Assembly (NCBI GenBank): GCA_043228905.1
Contig: JBHGNT010000013.1
Location: 7,254,001 to 7,318,000 of the forward strand
Reading direction: 5' to 3'
From: Azolla caroliniana
Lineage: Eukaryota; Polypodiophyta
Length of the DNA: 64,000 bases
Below are positions 21,425 through 32,215 of the stretch, piece after piece; the stretch's first letter is position 1; the number at the start of each line of letters is the position of its first letter. The notes below the pieces were generated by a model. It was not told the DNA's origin. It did no database searches and worked only from the letters and a program-made list of their open reading frames with translations. A program made the position numbers and the translations under genes.

Positions 21425-24400
21425 ATGGTCGGCATCACCGGCCGAGAGAAAACAAAGACGGAGGGGAGACTTCGGGCGTGCGGAGTTCTCGGCCCTGACG
21501 AAGGAATCAACGGAGCCGTGGAGGCAGTCTCCTTCGACGACACCTTGGGAATGCTGGGGGAGGTAGTCGAAGAAGACTTTAACGAAGACCGGACGATACC
21601 GGTATGTTCCGAAGAAATGTACGAAGTCATCGCGGACTTCGGTCGAGGGCTCGAGTCGGAACGGACGGCCCGAGTGAGCACCAAGTACAAGACGGTGGAC
21701 CGGAAGGTGAGGCCAGTTGCGGCGCCCTTACCGGAGGGCAGCGAATCCCCAATCAAAGGGGTTGCATCGGACCCCAGCTTACGAGATCGGGCCTGCATAG
21801 GACACACCTTCACCAACGAGACGCTCTGCGAGCTGAAGATCGGTGGGGGCGGGTTCCTACTGCCGGTGGAGGAAGACCGGTTCCGGAGAATGCTCGGAAG
21901 GCACGGGAAAGCCTTCGCATTCTCGCCGGAGGAAATCGGGTGCGTGGACCCGACGATCGTAGAGCCGATGGTGATATTCACGGTACCTCATGTACCGTGG
22001 AATCTCAAGCCAATTTCGGTTCCGAGAGCTCACATCCCGAAGTTGATGGAGCTGCTGAAACAGAAAGTTGATATGGGCATTCTCGAGCCGTCGAGCGCCC
22101 CGTATTCAAACCGCTGGTTTACCGTACCAAAGAAAAACGGATCATTGCGCTTCATTCAGGACCTGCAGCCGGTCAATAGAGTGACCATTCGGAACGCGGG
22201 GATCGGACCAACCATAGACGAGTTCGCAGAGGCCTTCGCCGGAAGGTCGATTTACTCGGTCGGAGATCTATACTCAGGGTATGACCAGTTCCAGCTAGCC
22301 GTGGAGAGCAGAGACGTTACGACGATGCGAACTCCCCTCGGCCTAGTGCGGATGTGTACACTGCCGCAAGGAGGGACCAACTCGGTGGCCCACATGGTGA
22401 ATGCGATGAACAAGGTGCTGAGGGACTGCATCCCGAACATCACCATGCCGTTTCTAGACGACATCCCGATCAAGGGATGCCCGGTAGAAGAGAAGGACGA
22501 GACGATCGGGCCGGACGGATGCCGGCGATTCGTGACGGCGCACATCGACGACTGCGAGAAGGTGCTGCAAAGACTAGAGGATGCGAGGCTCACCTTCTCG
22601 GGGGAGAAATCAGCCTTTGGGCAGTCGGAGATCATGGTGGTCGGACACTTATGTGGGCCGTATGGCCGGAAACCGTCTCCGGCAAAGGTAGAAGCCATCT
22701 CCGCGATGAAGCCCGACTGCAGCTCGGTCACGGAAGTACGAAGATTCCTGGGGGCATGCGCATTCTACCACATATGGATCCCGCATTACGCCCACATTGC
22801 GGAGCCGCTATACGGATTATTGAGGAAGGGGCGAAGATTCGAATGGCTAGACAAGCACACGGAGTCGGTCCGGAAGCTGAAGGAGGCTCTTTCGGCAGCA
22901 CCGGCGCTCCGAAAGGCCGTCTACAGGAAGGGCACCCCAGTGTACATGACGGTTGACACGAGTCCAACCGGAATCGGGTGGGTCGTCAACCAAGAAGACG
23001 AGGACGGGAATCGGTTTCCGATCCGATTCGGCGCGAAGGTCCTCAGCGAACGGCAGCGAGGATACGCCCAGGTTAAACGCGAACTCTGGGGTATCGTTTC
23101 GGCGGTGAAGGCCGACAAGGACTATCTGATCGGGACGGAGGTAATCATAGAGACGGATTGCATGCCGATTCTCGGCATGGTTTCCGGATGCGCGACGCCG
23201 GACCTGGCAATGCTCAGGTGGATAGCGTACATTAAGTCCCTAGACCCGGTAATACGACACATTTCCGGGAAAGACAACGCCATGGCCGACATGCTTTCAA
23301 GGGCGAGATTCGAGGACGAGGGCGGCATGGTTTCGGAGGACGAAGAGGTCGGCGTGGACTTCTTCGAGACTGCGTATGTAACAACCGGCGGGACAAGCAC
23401 TCCGGCGCTTAACGACTTCGACGCGAGCAAGTACGACGGGGAGTGGCTGCAGATCGGTGGGTTTTTGAAGACAATGACGCCCGATGCGTCATGGACGAAG
23501 GACGAGGCCAACCGGATCCGGAGGAAAGCGTACCGGTTCTTCCTCCGGGATGGCTATCTATGGAAGCACCCGAAGAAGAGGGACGGCGCTCCGCTCCGGG
23601 TGGTGGCGATGAAGGAAGAACAGGGGGAGCTGCTGACGGCCTACCACGACAGCCCTTGGGCTGGACACCGTGGAACATGGGCTACGTTTGAGAAACTGAA
23701 GGGGAAGTATTGGTGGCCGGGGCAGTACCAGGACGTGCATCGGTTCGTGACAACTTGCGAGAGCTGTCAGATGCACTCCATAGTCCGACATCGGGACGAG
23801 CTTCACCCCACGTACCCTCCGACCATCCACTTCAAATGGATGGTAGATCTGGTGACGATGCCAATGGGGGTAGGACAGATGCGGTACCTGGTCCTAGCGC
23901 GGGAGGATCTGACGAACCAGGTGGAAGGCCGGGCCCTTTCGAACAAAACAACCGCGGCCGTATGCCGGTTCCTAATCGAGGACGTGATATGCCGGTACGG
24001 GTGCGTCGGGAAGATCGTGGCTGACCGAGGGGAGTTGGACGCCGAAGAAGCCGCGGAGCTGTTCGACCGGCTGGGAGTCAAGCTCTCGCTCACCACTGCG
24101 TACAATCCGGAGGCGAATGGGAAGGTGGAGCGCGGACACGGGCCGATCGTCAAGGCGTTGGTTCGGGCATGCGGAGGCCAAGTCGGTAACTGGCCGCGGC
24201 TGCTACCTTATGCCTTGTGGGCAGACCGGACCACGCACAGTTCGGTAACAGGGTACATGCCGACGGAGCTCATGTTCGGCCAGAAGCCGATCATGCCGAT
24301 GGAACGGACGATCTCCTCGTGGGCAACGGTCGACTGGAGGGACGAGATGAGCCGGGAGGAGTTGTTGGCCGCGCGTATACGACAGCTCGAGCGGAGACCG

Positions 24401-24484
24401 GAGGACGTGGAACTGGCTGCGGAGAGGCTCCGGGTGGCGAGGGCAAAGGACAAAGCCAGGTTCGACCGAACGCACCGGCTCTGA
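21425..24484 (+). CDS. gypsy E RT-RNase H-integrase
   Basis: 1,019 codons from the first ATG, but the frame is open back to 21263, so it is likely fused to Gag by frameshifting. Reverse transcriptase: SSAPYSNRWFTVPKK, YSGYDQFQLA, and catalytic MPFLDDIPIKG (about residue 343). RNase H: MTVDTSPTGIGWVV (about 510) and ELWGIVSAVKADKDYL. Integrase zinc region: HDSPWAGHRGTW ... CESCQ (about 741-783). Catalytic residues: D in MVDLVTMP (about 808), D in VADRGELD (about 866), E in ANGKVERGHG (about 902). A TGA ends it at 24482-24484 inside the integrase C-terminal region. The expected codon there is probably CGA, so one C-to-T change broke an otherwise intact element. No chromodomain is seen. Confidence 0.88.
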   Translation: MVGITGREKTKTEGRLRACGVLGPDEGINGAVEAVSFDDTLGMLGEVVEEDFNEDRTIPVCSEEMYEVIADFGRGLESERTARVSTKYKTVDRKVRPVAAPLPEGSESPIKGVASDPSLRDRACIGHTFTNETLCELKIGGGGFLLPVEEDRFRRMLGRHGKAFAFSPEEIGCVDPTIVEPMVIFTVPHVPWNLKPISVPRAHIPKLMELLKQKVDMGILEPSSAPYSNRWFTVPKKNGSLRFIQDLQPVNRVTIRNAGIGPTIDEFAEAFAGRSIYSVGDLYSGYDQFQLAVESRDVTTMRTPLGLVRMCTLPQGGTNSVAHMVNAMNKVLRDCIPNITMPFLDDIPIKGCPVEEKDETIGPDGCRRFVTAHIDDCEKVLQRLEDARLTFSGEKSAFGQSEIMVVGHLCGPYGRKPSPAKVEAISAMKPDCSSVTEVRRFLGACAFYHIWIPHYAHIAEPLYGLLRKGRRFEWLDKHTESVRKLKEALSAAPALRKAVYRKGTPVYMTVDTSPTGIGWVVNQEDEDGNRFPIRFGAKVLSERQRGYAQVKRELWGIVSAVKADKDYLIGTEVIIETDCMPILGMVSGCATPDLAMLRWIAYIKSLDPVIRHISGKDNAMADMLSRARFEDEGGMVSEDEEVGVDFFETAYVTTGGTSTPALNDFDASKYDGEWLQIGGFLKTMTPDASWTKDEANRIRRKAYRFFLRDGYLWKHPKKRDGAPLRVVAMKEEQGELLTAYHDSPWAGHRGTWATFEKLKGKYWWPGQYQDVHRFVTTCESCQMHSIVRHRDELHPTYPPTIHFKWMVDLVTMPMGVGQMRYLVLAREDLTNQVEGRALSNKTTAAVCRFLIEDVICRYGCVGKIVADRGELDAEEAAELFDRLGVKLSLTTAYNPEANGKVERGHGPIVKALVRACGGQVGNWPRLLPYALWADRTTHSSVTGYMPTELMFGQKPIMPMERTISSWATVDWRDEMSREELLAARIRQLERRPEDVELAAERLRVARAKDKARFDRTHRL

Positions 24485-24781
24485 CCGAAGAAGATCGAAG
24501 AAGGTGACTGGGTGCTCGTCTACGACAGCAGCCTTGACAACCAGCACCGAGCTACACGGAAGTTCGCACGAAGGTGGTTTGGGCCTTACGCGGTACGGAG
24601 CGCCAATGACAACGGGACATATCACCTGGCGGAACTCGACGGCACGAGAATGGCGGTACCGGTTGCAGGGAAGCGGATCAAAGCGTTCAAGAAGCGACAC
24701 GACGACGAGCCAGACCCGGCTCTCCTGGTCGGCAGTGACGAACGATCCGAAAACGAGGAAGGACTGACGGGCGAGGAATGA
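24485..24781 (+). pseudogene. gypsy E integrase C-terminus beyond the TGA
   Basis: Same frame as the pol above. Encodes PKKIEEGDWVLVYDSS and FARRWFGPYAV, the GPY-type C-terminal module of gypsy integrases, and ends EEGLTGEE-stop. Only the TGA at 24482 separates it from the main frame. Confidence 0.85.
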
Positions 24782-24852
24782 AGACGGGCCGGTTTTCTCC
24801 GTCCCAACTTTCTTGGCGCATACCGGAGGATGCGCGGTTAGGTGGGGGCGGA

Positions 24853-25621
24853 TGTCGTGAAGAAAACCGTCCATAGGCGGAATCGGCGCACCAAGGCGTG
24901 GGAACCGGTTCTTCACGCGCGCACGCTCCAAGTTGTACATAGAAGCGAATTAGGGGAAATCGGCAGGAACGGGCCCTAACTCAAGTGGAGACAAAGACCG
25001 CGCGAACAGTCTTTTCGGTCGCGCGCGCGAACTGTACGAGTCGGCGGCGTAACTACGCGGATGCGTGAAAAACGGAGCGGATCCCTGTCCAAAAGGGACA
25101 GGGAATAAAGCTGACAGGACGGCCTGCTCGTCGGCATATATAAGGAGCGGGGAAAGAGCTGTTGCAGGGATCTGGCACGGAGAGGACGAAGTGCTGTCGG
25201 ACCGTTTCTGGACGCTTCTCTCTCTCTGTTCCCTTCCTTCTTGAGCTCCATAGCTTTTCTGTGCAGGGTTCCGAGGAGGCTCGCGCTGTTTCGAGGAACG
25301 CCCGAGTGCTTCCGGCAGCCCGTTTGTGCGTCGAAGCGAACAGGCATCGGCATCTGTTCGCCGGCCTGTTCGGTTGTAACCAACCTGTGCCCCATCGAGG
25401 GTTGTAGTCGTGTTAGCCATTTTTGTTAATACACATATTTAGTCATTCGCATCTGTCTGTGTCGGTGTCTGTTCGCGTTCTCCGTGCTGAAGGGCCGTGT
25501 CCCGTGTATCCCCGGTCCTGCGTAGCCGGTACTCTCTCTTTCTCCTCCCTCGCTTGCTCTTTGGTTCGAGACCCCCGCGGTCCCGCCTCGATTCCACACG
25601 CACTTGCATAATATCTCGACA
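24853..25621 (+). repeat. 3' LTR of gypsy E
   Basis: 769 bp, near-identical to 18363-19131. Preceded by a purine-rich tract (GGTTAGGTGGGGGCGGA). Followed by target duplication acgt. Confidence 0.92.
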
Positions 25622-26517
25622 ACGTGTTGCACGACCCAACAATAACGAAGAACCTAGTGTCTATCGGTTAGATCATCGACCAAGGAATGCAGGTTCGATT
25701 CACGCATCTCTGCTGCTTCATAGAAGAGGAAGGCAAAGTAATCGCGCAAGGGCGCCATGAAGGGAGGATGTTTATTCTCGACACTAATCAAGCCGGAACC
25801 GCGTTGTACGTGAAAGGACAAAAGGTCGAATCAGATATCGACCTGTGGCACAAGCAGTTCGGCCACATAAATTTCCCTCGGCTTCATGAAATGCAGACGA
25901 ACAACATTGTTTTCGGGTTGCCGAAATGTCGTGGCCGGAATGGCCAAGTCTGCGAAGCCTGTCAGATGGGAAAACAACACTGACTTCCATTCCCCAATGA
26001 GCGTAATCGTAGTCAAAGTCCGCTGGATTTGATCCATTCGGATGTGTGGGGTCCGGCACAGAGCATGAGTCTTGGTGGAAGCCGTTACTTTGTAACCTTC
26101 ATCGATGACTTCACTCGGCACACGTGGGCATTCATGATTGAGAAGAAGGGCGAAGTCTTCGCATCTTTCCTGAAGGTGAAGAGCCTTGCGGAAAGGGAAA
26201 CGGGGCGTAAGATCAAATGCCTATGGTCCGATGGCGGGAAGGAGTACTTCTCCGACCAGTTCACAAGTTATCTATAGAAGGAGGGAATTCGACGCAAATT
26301 CTCGTGTAGAAACCAAACTTGGCACACTTGAGGATTTTCGGCAGCATCGCATATGTGCACGTGTCGAAGGAGAAACAGAGGAAGCTGGACGTGAAGGCCG
26401 AGAAGTGTATCTCGGTCGGCTATTCACACGAGTAGAGGGTTATAAATGTTATAACCCACGCACCAAACAAGTGCGTGTGAGCCGCGACGTTGTGTTCAAC
26501 AAGTCCGCTTCGTGGTA
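25622..26517 (+). pseudogene. copia A2 integrase fragment
   Basis: Continues A2 pol after E: LHDPTITKNLVSIG, CFIEEEGKVIAQG, zinc region LWHKQFGHINFPRL ... CEACQMGKQH, and core HSDVWGPAQS. Stops after IG, KQH and SYL. A deletion joins FSCR directly to KPNLAHL-type sequence near 26310, removing the last catalytic glutamate region. A 1-bp frameshift follows near 26430. It breaks at SWY (26517) where copia F enters; pol resumes at 32216. Confidence 0.85.
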
Positions 26518-26929
26518 TGTTGAGCGGCAAGCTCAACTGGAGCCGGATCGGCTAAATAAGCCTGAGCCGGCAAGCGAGACGGATCGGTAAGCCGGCAAGC
26601 AACAGAGCCGGTGAGCTGGGGAGCCAGTTAGCCAGATCCAATCGGTAACTGGAAGCCTAGTATTAGTTAAGACTACTAGGCAATTATAGTCTCGTAGTAA
26701 GTGTCAGAAGCTCGTGTGAGCATTGAAGTACGCAATACTTCTGTCAGTCCCATGAGGACTTGTATAAATAGTGCTACTAAGCACAGTTGTAAAATACAGA
26801 ATGATTATATCGTTTTGAATATAACTCTTACGTTCTGCTCTCTCTGTCTCTCCCGTGTACTCCTTGTATTCCCTACTTCCTCTGTTTTCTAACGCTTCCG
26901 CAAGTAATCGTTTACATGGTATCAGAGCG
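26518..26929 (+). repeat. 5' LTR of copia F and primer site
   Basis: LTR 26518-26916, TGTTGAGCGG to TTTACA, TATA-like TTGTATAAATAG near 26759-26770. Primer site TGGTATCAGAGCG at 26917-26929. Confidence 0.9.
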
Positions 26930-27008
26930 TGAGGGTTGAGAACCTCTGCAGCCGACAAACGCTTGAAAGCAAACCCTAATAGGTCATAAGAACAGCAGAA
27001 AAGAAGTG

Positions 27009-27990
27009 ATGGATAGAGGGATGGCTAGCTCGCTCCCTGTGGAGAAACTCAACAAATCCAACTATGCATCTTGGTCGTATAAGATGCACCAGTACTTGCT
27101 TGGGCATGGCTACTGGAGTTTCGTCGAAGGAGCCAACGAAACAGCACCTGATGCGGCACATAAGGATTTCCCAGTGTGGGAACAACCTGCAAGCAGAGTG
27201 ATGTACTACTTCGCGTCCAGTGTCGGAGACCAGTTGCTAAGCTACATCCGAGATGCCAAAACGTTGAAGGAGGCTTGGGGTAACCCTGAAGAAGGTTTTC
27301 GCCGCGAGCACTATAGCCCGGAAGCTACAACTCCGACAGGAGTTGAGCAATGTCCGACAAAAGGACATGTCGGTGGCGGATTACACGACCCGGATCAAAG
27401 AGATCTGTGACTCGCTTGCCTCCATTAACGTTACCGTAGAGGAAGACGAGATGGTACAGGTCTGTCTTGGGGGTCTGGCGTCTAAGTTTAGAGCGTTCCG
27501 AACGGCGGTGTGTACAAGGGAGAATACGTCGTCATTTCTCGACTTACAGTTAATGCTCCTTGTAGAGGAGAACCACGCCGGTGCGTCAACTAGCGCACCC
27601 ACTGACAGCCGGATGCTGTACACGGGGGCGGATCGGTCTCGTGGGCGTGGTGGACGAGGCGGGTCGGCACGCAATGGAGGCGGCCGGCAAGAGCAAGAAC
27701 GAAGGCATAGAGAACGTGGCGACAGCAGTTCCGGGACTTCCACATGCAGGGGGAGTCAAGGTAGTGCCGGAGGCTGGCAAGACAAATCTGCAACGGAATC
27801 TTGGTACTGTGGCAAAAAGGGCCACAGAGAAAGCGAGTGTTGGAGAAAACGAGCCGATTCGGACAAATCCGGATCCGGCAAGGATGGCCGGCAAAGCTCG
27901 CACTACGGGAAGGGATCGGGAGGATCCAAGAACGGTAACGGACTCGATGAAGAAGACCACTTCCAAATCGGAGGAAGTGTGGTATGTTGA
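27009..27990 (+). pseudogene. copia F gag
   Basis: Best-preserved Gag head of the A/A2/D/F lineage in the window: MDRGMASSLPVEKLNKSNY, then HQYLLGHGYWSFVEGANE, SYIRDAKTLKEAWGN. A frameshift near 27283 moves the rest (LSNVRQKDMSVADY, GGLASKFRAFRTAV, LLVEENHAGAS) by +1. The zinc knuckle is intact: SWYCGKKGHRESEC-type box near 27803-27842. A second shift near 27900-27950 separates gag from protease. Confidence 0.8.
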
Positions 27991-30900
27991 TTCTGGTGCG
28001 TCAAACCACATGACGAGCCACAAAGAGTGGTTCTTCTTTTTGGAGAAACCGGATCAACCAGGAGTAGTCGAAACCGGAGACGACACTCCTCACCCAATCA
28101 TGCACGTCGGAGAAGTCCCTTTGAGCCACGTCGGACAGAAGGGGAAGCTGATGAACGTATTACACGTTTTGACAATCACGAAGAACCTAGTATCGGTCGG
28201 ACAAATCGTCGACCAGGGTATGCAGGTGCGGTTTACGCACCTTGGGTGCTTCATCGAGGAAGAGGGCCAAATTATTGCGCAAGGGCACAGAGACGGGAGG
28301 ATGTTTATCCTCGACACCAATGACGTCGGCACCACTCTGTTTGGAAAAGGACAGAAGGTCGAATCGGACATCGACTTGTGGCACAAGCAGATAGGCCACG
28401 TCAATTACCAGAGGCTTCAAGACCTGCAAACGAAACAAGTTGTTTTCGGTTTGCTGAAGTTCAGCGGCCGAAAGGCCCAAGTATGTGAAGCCTGCCAACT
28501 CAGGAAGCAACACCGGCTTCCATTCCCCACCGAATGTAACCGGATCCGTAACAAGCTCGACCTTATCCATTTGGATGTGTGGGGACCGGCACAGAATGTT
28601 AGTCTTGGCGGGAATCGATATTTCGTCTCCTTCATCGACGACTATACGCGGCACACATGGATCTACCTCATTGAGCGAAAGAGTGAAGTCTTCGAGTGTT
28701 TCCGGAGTCTCCAAAGCATGGTGGAACGGGAATCGGAGAGGAAGATCGAATGCCTGCGGTCGGATGGCGGGAAAGAATACTTTTCCGGCCAATTCAACAG
28801 TTATCTACAGCAAACGGGAATTCGGCGGGAGTTCAGCTGCAAGTACACACCGCAACAGAATGGTGTTGCCGAGAGGAAGAACCGATCGCTTATTGATGCG
28901 GCAAGGGCAATGTTGGAGGAGAAGAGCATGCCCAAATTCTATTGGGCGGAGGCAGTCCAAACGGTTGTCTACATCCAGAACCGGATCGGTGATAAGGTGT
29001 CAACTTACGAGCTGTATTTCGGGCGCAAGCCAAATTTGAGACACCTTAAGATCTTCGGTAGCATTGCATATGTGCATGTACCGGAAGAGAAGCGGAGGAA
29101 GCTGGATGCAAAATCGAAAAAATGCATCCTAATCGGCTACGCTCAAGAGCAGAAGGGTTATAAGTGTTATAACCCCCGGACAAAGCAGGTCCGAGTTAGT
29201 CAAGATGTCGAGTTCGATGAATCGGCATCATGGTATTCCTTACCGACTCCGACTTCCGATTCCGACCCGATGCTGGTGGATGAGGCTAGTGAGCCTGAAC
29301 CGGCCCAGATAGAGGATGATGAAGCGTGGACTTAGGATGAGAGTCCGGAATCGTTCCGGTTGAGCGGGCCAAACGAGAGACTGAGTCAATCTGACCAGTT
29401 CGATGAGGAACCAGCGAGTAGTGGAGACTATATCGTGCACTCCCCGCGCAAGGAACCGAGGCGACGGTTCACACGCAAGGAGAAGGGGAAGAAGAAGATG
29501 CCGGAATTCGAAACCGGCAACGATGAGTCGGATCAGTGTGCATCTGACTCCAGCAAGGAGAAAGGCGGACCTTCGGCAAAGAAGACCGAACCGGCCAAGA
29601 AGGGCCTCAAACCGGGTAATAGTGAGTTACGTTGGTTCACCCGCCAGAAGGATCCCGTCAAGCGGTATGGGTACAATGAGTACATGGCGCATCACTATGC
29701 GTACATGACTAAGGTGGCAGAAGTGCGTGAGCCGGAGAGCTACGCAGAAGCGGCCAAGGACGCAAATTGGCGTGCCGCTATGGAGGAAGAAATGTGGGCA
29801 CTTGATGTCAACAAGACATGGGACCTGGTTGACCCTCCTCATCACTGTAAACCAATCGGATGCAAGTGGGTGTACAAAGTAAAGTACAACACCGACGGTT
29901 CAGTTAACCAGTACAAGGCCCGGTTAGTGGCGAAGGGATATGCGTAGACCCACGGAATCGACTACGACGAGACCTTCGCTCCTGTAGCGAAGATGAGGAT
30001 GGTTCGTGTGGTGTTGGCGGTTGTTGCGGCAAGGGGGTGGCATCTTCATCAGATGGATGTGAAGAATGCATTTCTTCAAGGTGATCTTGATGAAGAAGTC
30101 TTTATGACTCAGCCTCCCGGTTTTCAATCGGAGATGAACAAGTCGGCGGTATGCCGGCTGAAGAAGTCATTGTACGGCCTAAAGCAAGCCCCTCGAGCTT
30201 GGAATGCGAAGATCACGCACCAATTGTGTAAGATGGGGTTTGTGGCCTCCAAATCGCACTCTTCATTGTTCATCCGGCAAGGCTCAGCCGGTCCGGTATG
30301 TATACTGCTGTATGTTGATAATCTAGTCATCACCGGACTAGGAGTTCCAGAAATCAACCGCGTCAAGTCCCTGTTGTCAGACGCATTTGAGATGAAGGAT
30401 CTGGGGGACCTTCATTATTTTCTTGGGATCGAGGTGATCCGAACCCCCGACGGCATATTACTCTCACAACGACATTACGTCTTGAATATGTTGTACAAGT
30501 TCAGCATGACAGAATGTCGACCTGTCTCCACACCCTTGGACCGGAACCAGAAGCTCCGTCCCAACACCGAACCGGCCTGCAACGCGAAACGGTTCTGACA
30601 AATTGTCGGAAGCCTTATTTACCTGACCATCACCCGACCCGACATCAGCTATCCAGTCGGAATGATAAGTCAGTTCATGCAGAAGCCGACCGTGGAGCAC
30701 CTTCAATGCGTGTAGCGGATACTGCGATATGTAAGCGGCACGAAGGACCGGGGACTGTTATACCGGTGAGGTATAACCGAAGAGCTGGTCGGTTACACAG
30801 ATGCCGACTGGCCCGGCGATGCATCAAATCGCCGATCAACCTCCGATTACATGTTTTCCCTAGGTAGCTCCTGCTATTGCATGGAGCAGCAAAAAGCATC

Positions 30901-31583
30901 CAATAGGTTCTCTGTCGAGCACTGAGGCTGAGTATCGGGGAGCTACCATTGCTACCTGTGAAGCCATTTGGCTTCGGCGACTGCTGCAAGACCTACAGAT
31001 CGAGGTACCGACCCCGATTCTGGTCTGTTGCGACAACATAAGCAGCATGCAACTTGCCAAGAACCCCGTATTCCATGCTCACACAAAACACATAGAAGTG
31101 CACTATCACTTCGTGCGTGAGCATGTCCTAAGCGGTGAGGTTGAACTTCGGTATGTTCACACGGATCGGCAAGTTGCTGACATCTTCACCAAACCACTTG
31201 GATCAGACAAGTTGCAGCACTTCACCGAAATGTTTGGTGTTCAACATCTCGACATGCCACACTTGAGGGGGAGAACAGGCAAAGACACCGGAACGGGCAA
31301 AGGCAAAGAGACTGTCGATTGCGCCGGTGAGGGAAGAACAGAAGGCGGCAGAGTCAAGAAGGACAGAGCCGACCGAAGGAAGAAGGCCAAGACCCGGACA
31401 TGGTCCGATGTGGTGAAGGGCTTGGAACCAAAAGACGAATCGGGAGCAACCGATTCGGACAAGAGCTGGAACAAATCGGAGACAGTCGATTCGGTTCAAA
31501 AGACAAATTCGGAAGAACCGGATCAATTCAAGGCCAAGCAGACACGGATGCAACGGAAGTCGATGCCATCGCGGAGGAATTGA
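27925..31583 (+). pseudogene. copia F pol with C-terminal tail
   Basis: Protease YVDSGASNHM, integrase zinc region and core (LWHKQIGHVNYQRL, CEACQ, WGPAQNVSLGG, RSDGGKEYFS, NGVAERKNR) are open to a TAG at 29333. Further stops lie at 29945 (KGYA-stop), 30596, in the HLQCV segment and after LLYR. A 1-bp insertion near 30870 shifts RNase H. The RT active site reads LYVDNLVITG: the second catalytic Asp is Asn. After DIFTKPLG and LRGRT, about 105 residues of charged tail follow, including KTRTWSDVVKGLEPK, ending at 31583. Confidence 0.85.
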
Positions 31584-31817
31584 CGGATCGATAAGCGCCG
31601 GAGTCATAGCAACGAAGGAGCTGAGAGGGGCCTATTGAGCAGACATACCGACCGAGAAGGTCGAGGCGCGCAAAACAAGAGGGGTTGCGGCAAACAGAAC
31701 CGGACCGGACGAGGAGCGCGAGCAAGGCGGAGCGACACCAAGAGAAGTCGGATGGAAGAACTGACTGCCATAGAGACTAACACTAGGATCCAACCTCAAG
31801 TTGAGCTTGAGGGGGAG
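31584..31817 (+). other. copia F 3' untranslated region with hairpin and polypurine tract
   Basis: No coding signal. Near its end CTCAAG, TTGAG, CTTGAG forms a hairpin running into GAGGGGGAG, the polypurine tract that abuts the 3' LTR. Confidence 0.75.
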
Positions 31818-32215
31818 TGTTGAGCGGCAAGCTCAACTAGAGTTGGATCGGCTAAATAAGCCTAAGCCGGCAAGCGAGACAGATCGGTAAGCCGGCAAGC
31901 AACAGAGCTGGTGAGCTGGGGAGCCGATTAGCCGGATCCAATCAGTAACCGGAAGCCTAGTATTAGTTTAGACTACTAGGCAATTATAGTCTCCTAGTAA
32001 GTGTCAGAAGCTCGTGTGAGCATTGAAGTACGTTGTACTTCTGTCAGTCCCATGAGGACTTGTATAAATAGTGCTACTGAGCACAGTTGTAAAAATAGAG
32101 TGATTATATCTTTTTGAATATAACTCTTACGTTCTGCTCTCTCTATCTCTCCCATGTACTCCTTGTATTCCCTACTTCCTCTGTTTTCTAACGCTTTCGC
32201 AAGTAATCGTTTACA
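31818..32215 (+). repeat. 3' LTR of copia F
   Basis: 398 bp, TGTTGAGCGG to TTTACA. Followed by target duplication tggta. Confidence 0.92.

Larger units (their letters stand above)
18363..25621 (+). mobile_element. gypsy E, young and GC-rich, in copia A2 pol
   Basis: 7.26 kb with two 769-bp LTRs that differ at only 3 positions by my reading. Target duplication acgt (18359-18362, 25622-25625). LTR ends are TGTCG...CGACA. Two long frames, gag-protease and RT-RNase H-integrase, in the -1 relation. Visibly more GC-rich than its neighbours. Confidence 0.92.
26518..32215 (+). mobile_element. copia F, in copia A2 pol
   Basis: 5.7 kb, LTRs 26518-26916 (399 bp) and 31818-32215 (398 bp), about 22 differences. 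Perfect target duplication tggta (26513-26517, 32216-32220). Same lineage as A, A2 and D. Confidence 0.92.
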
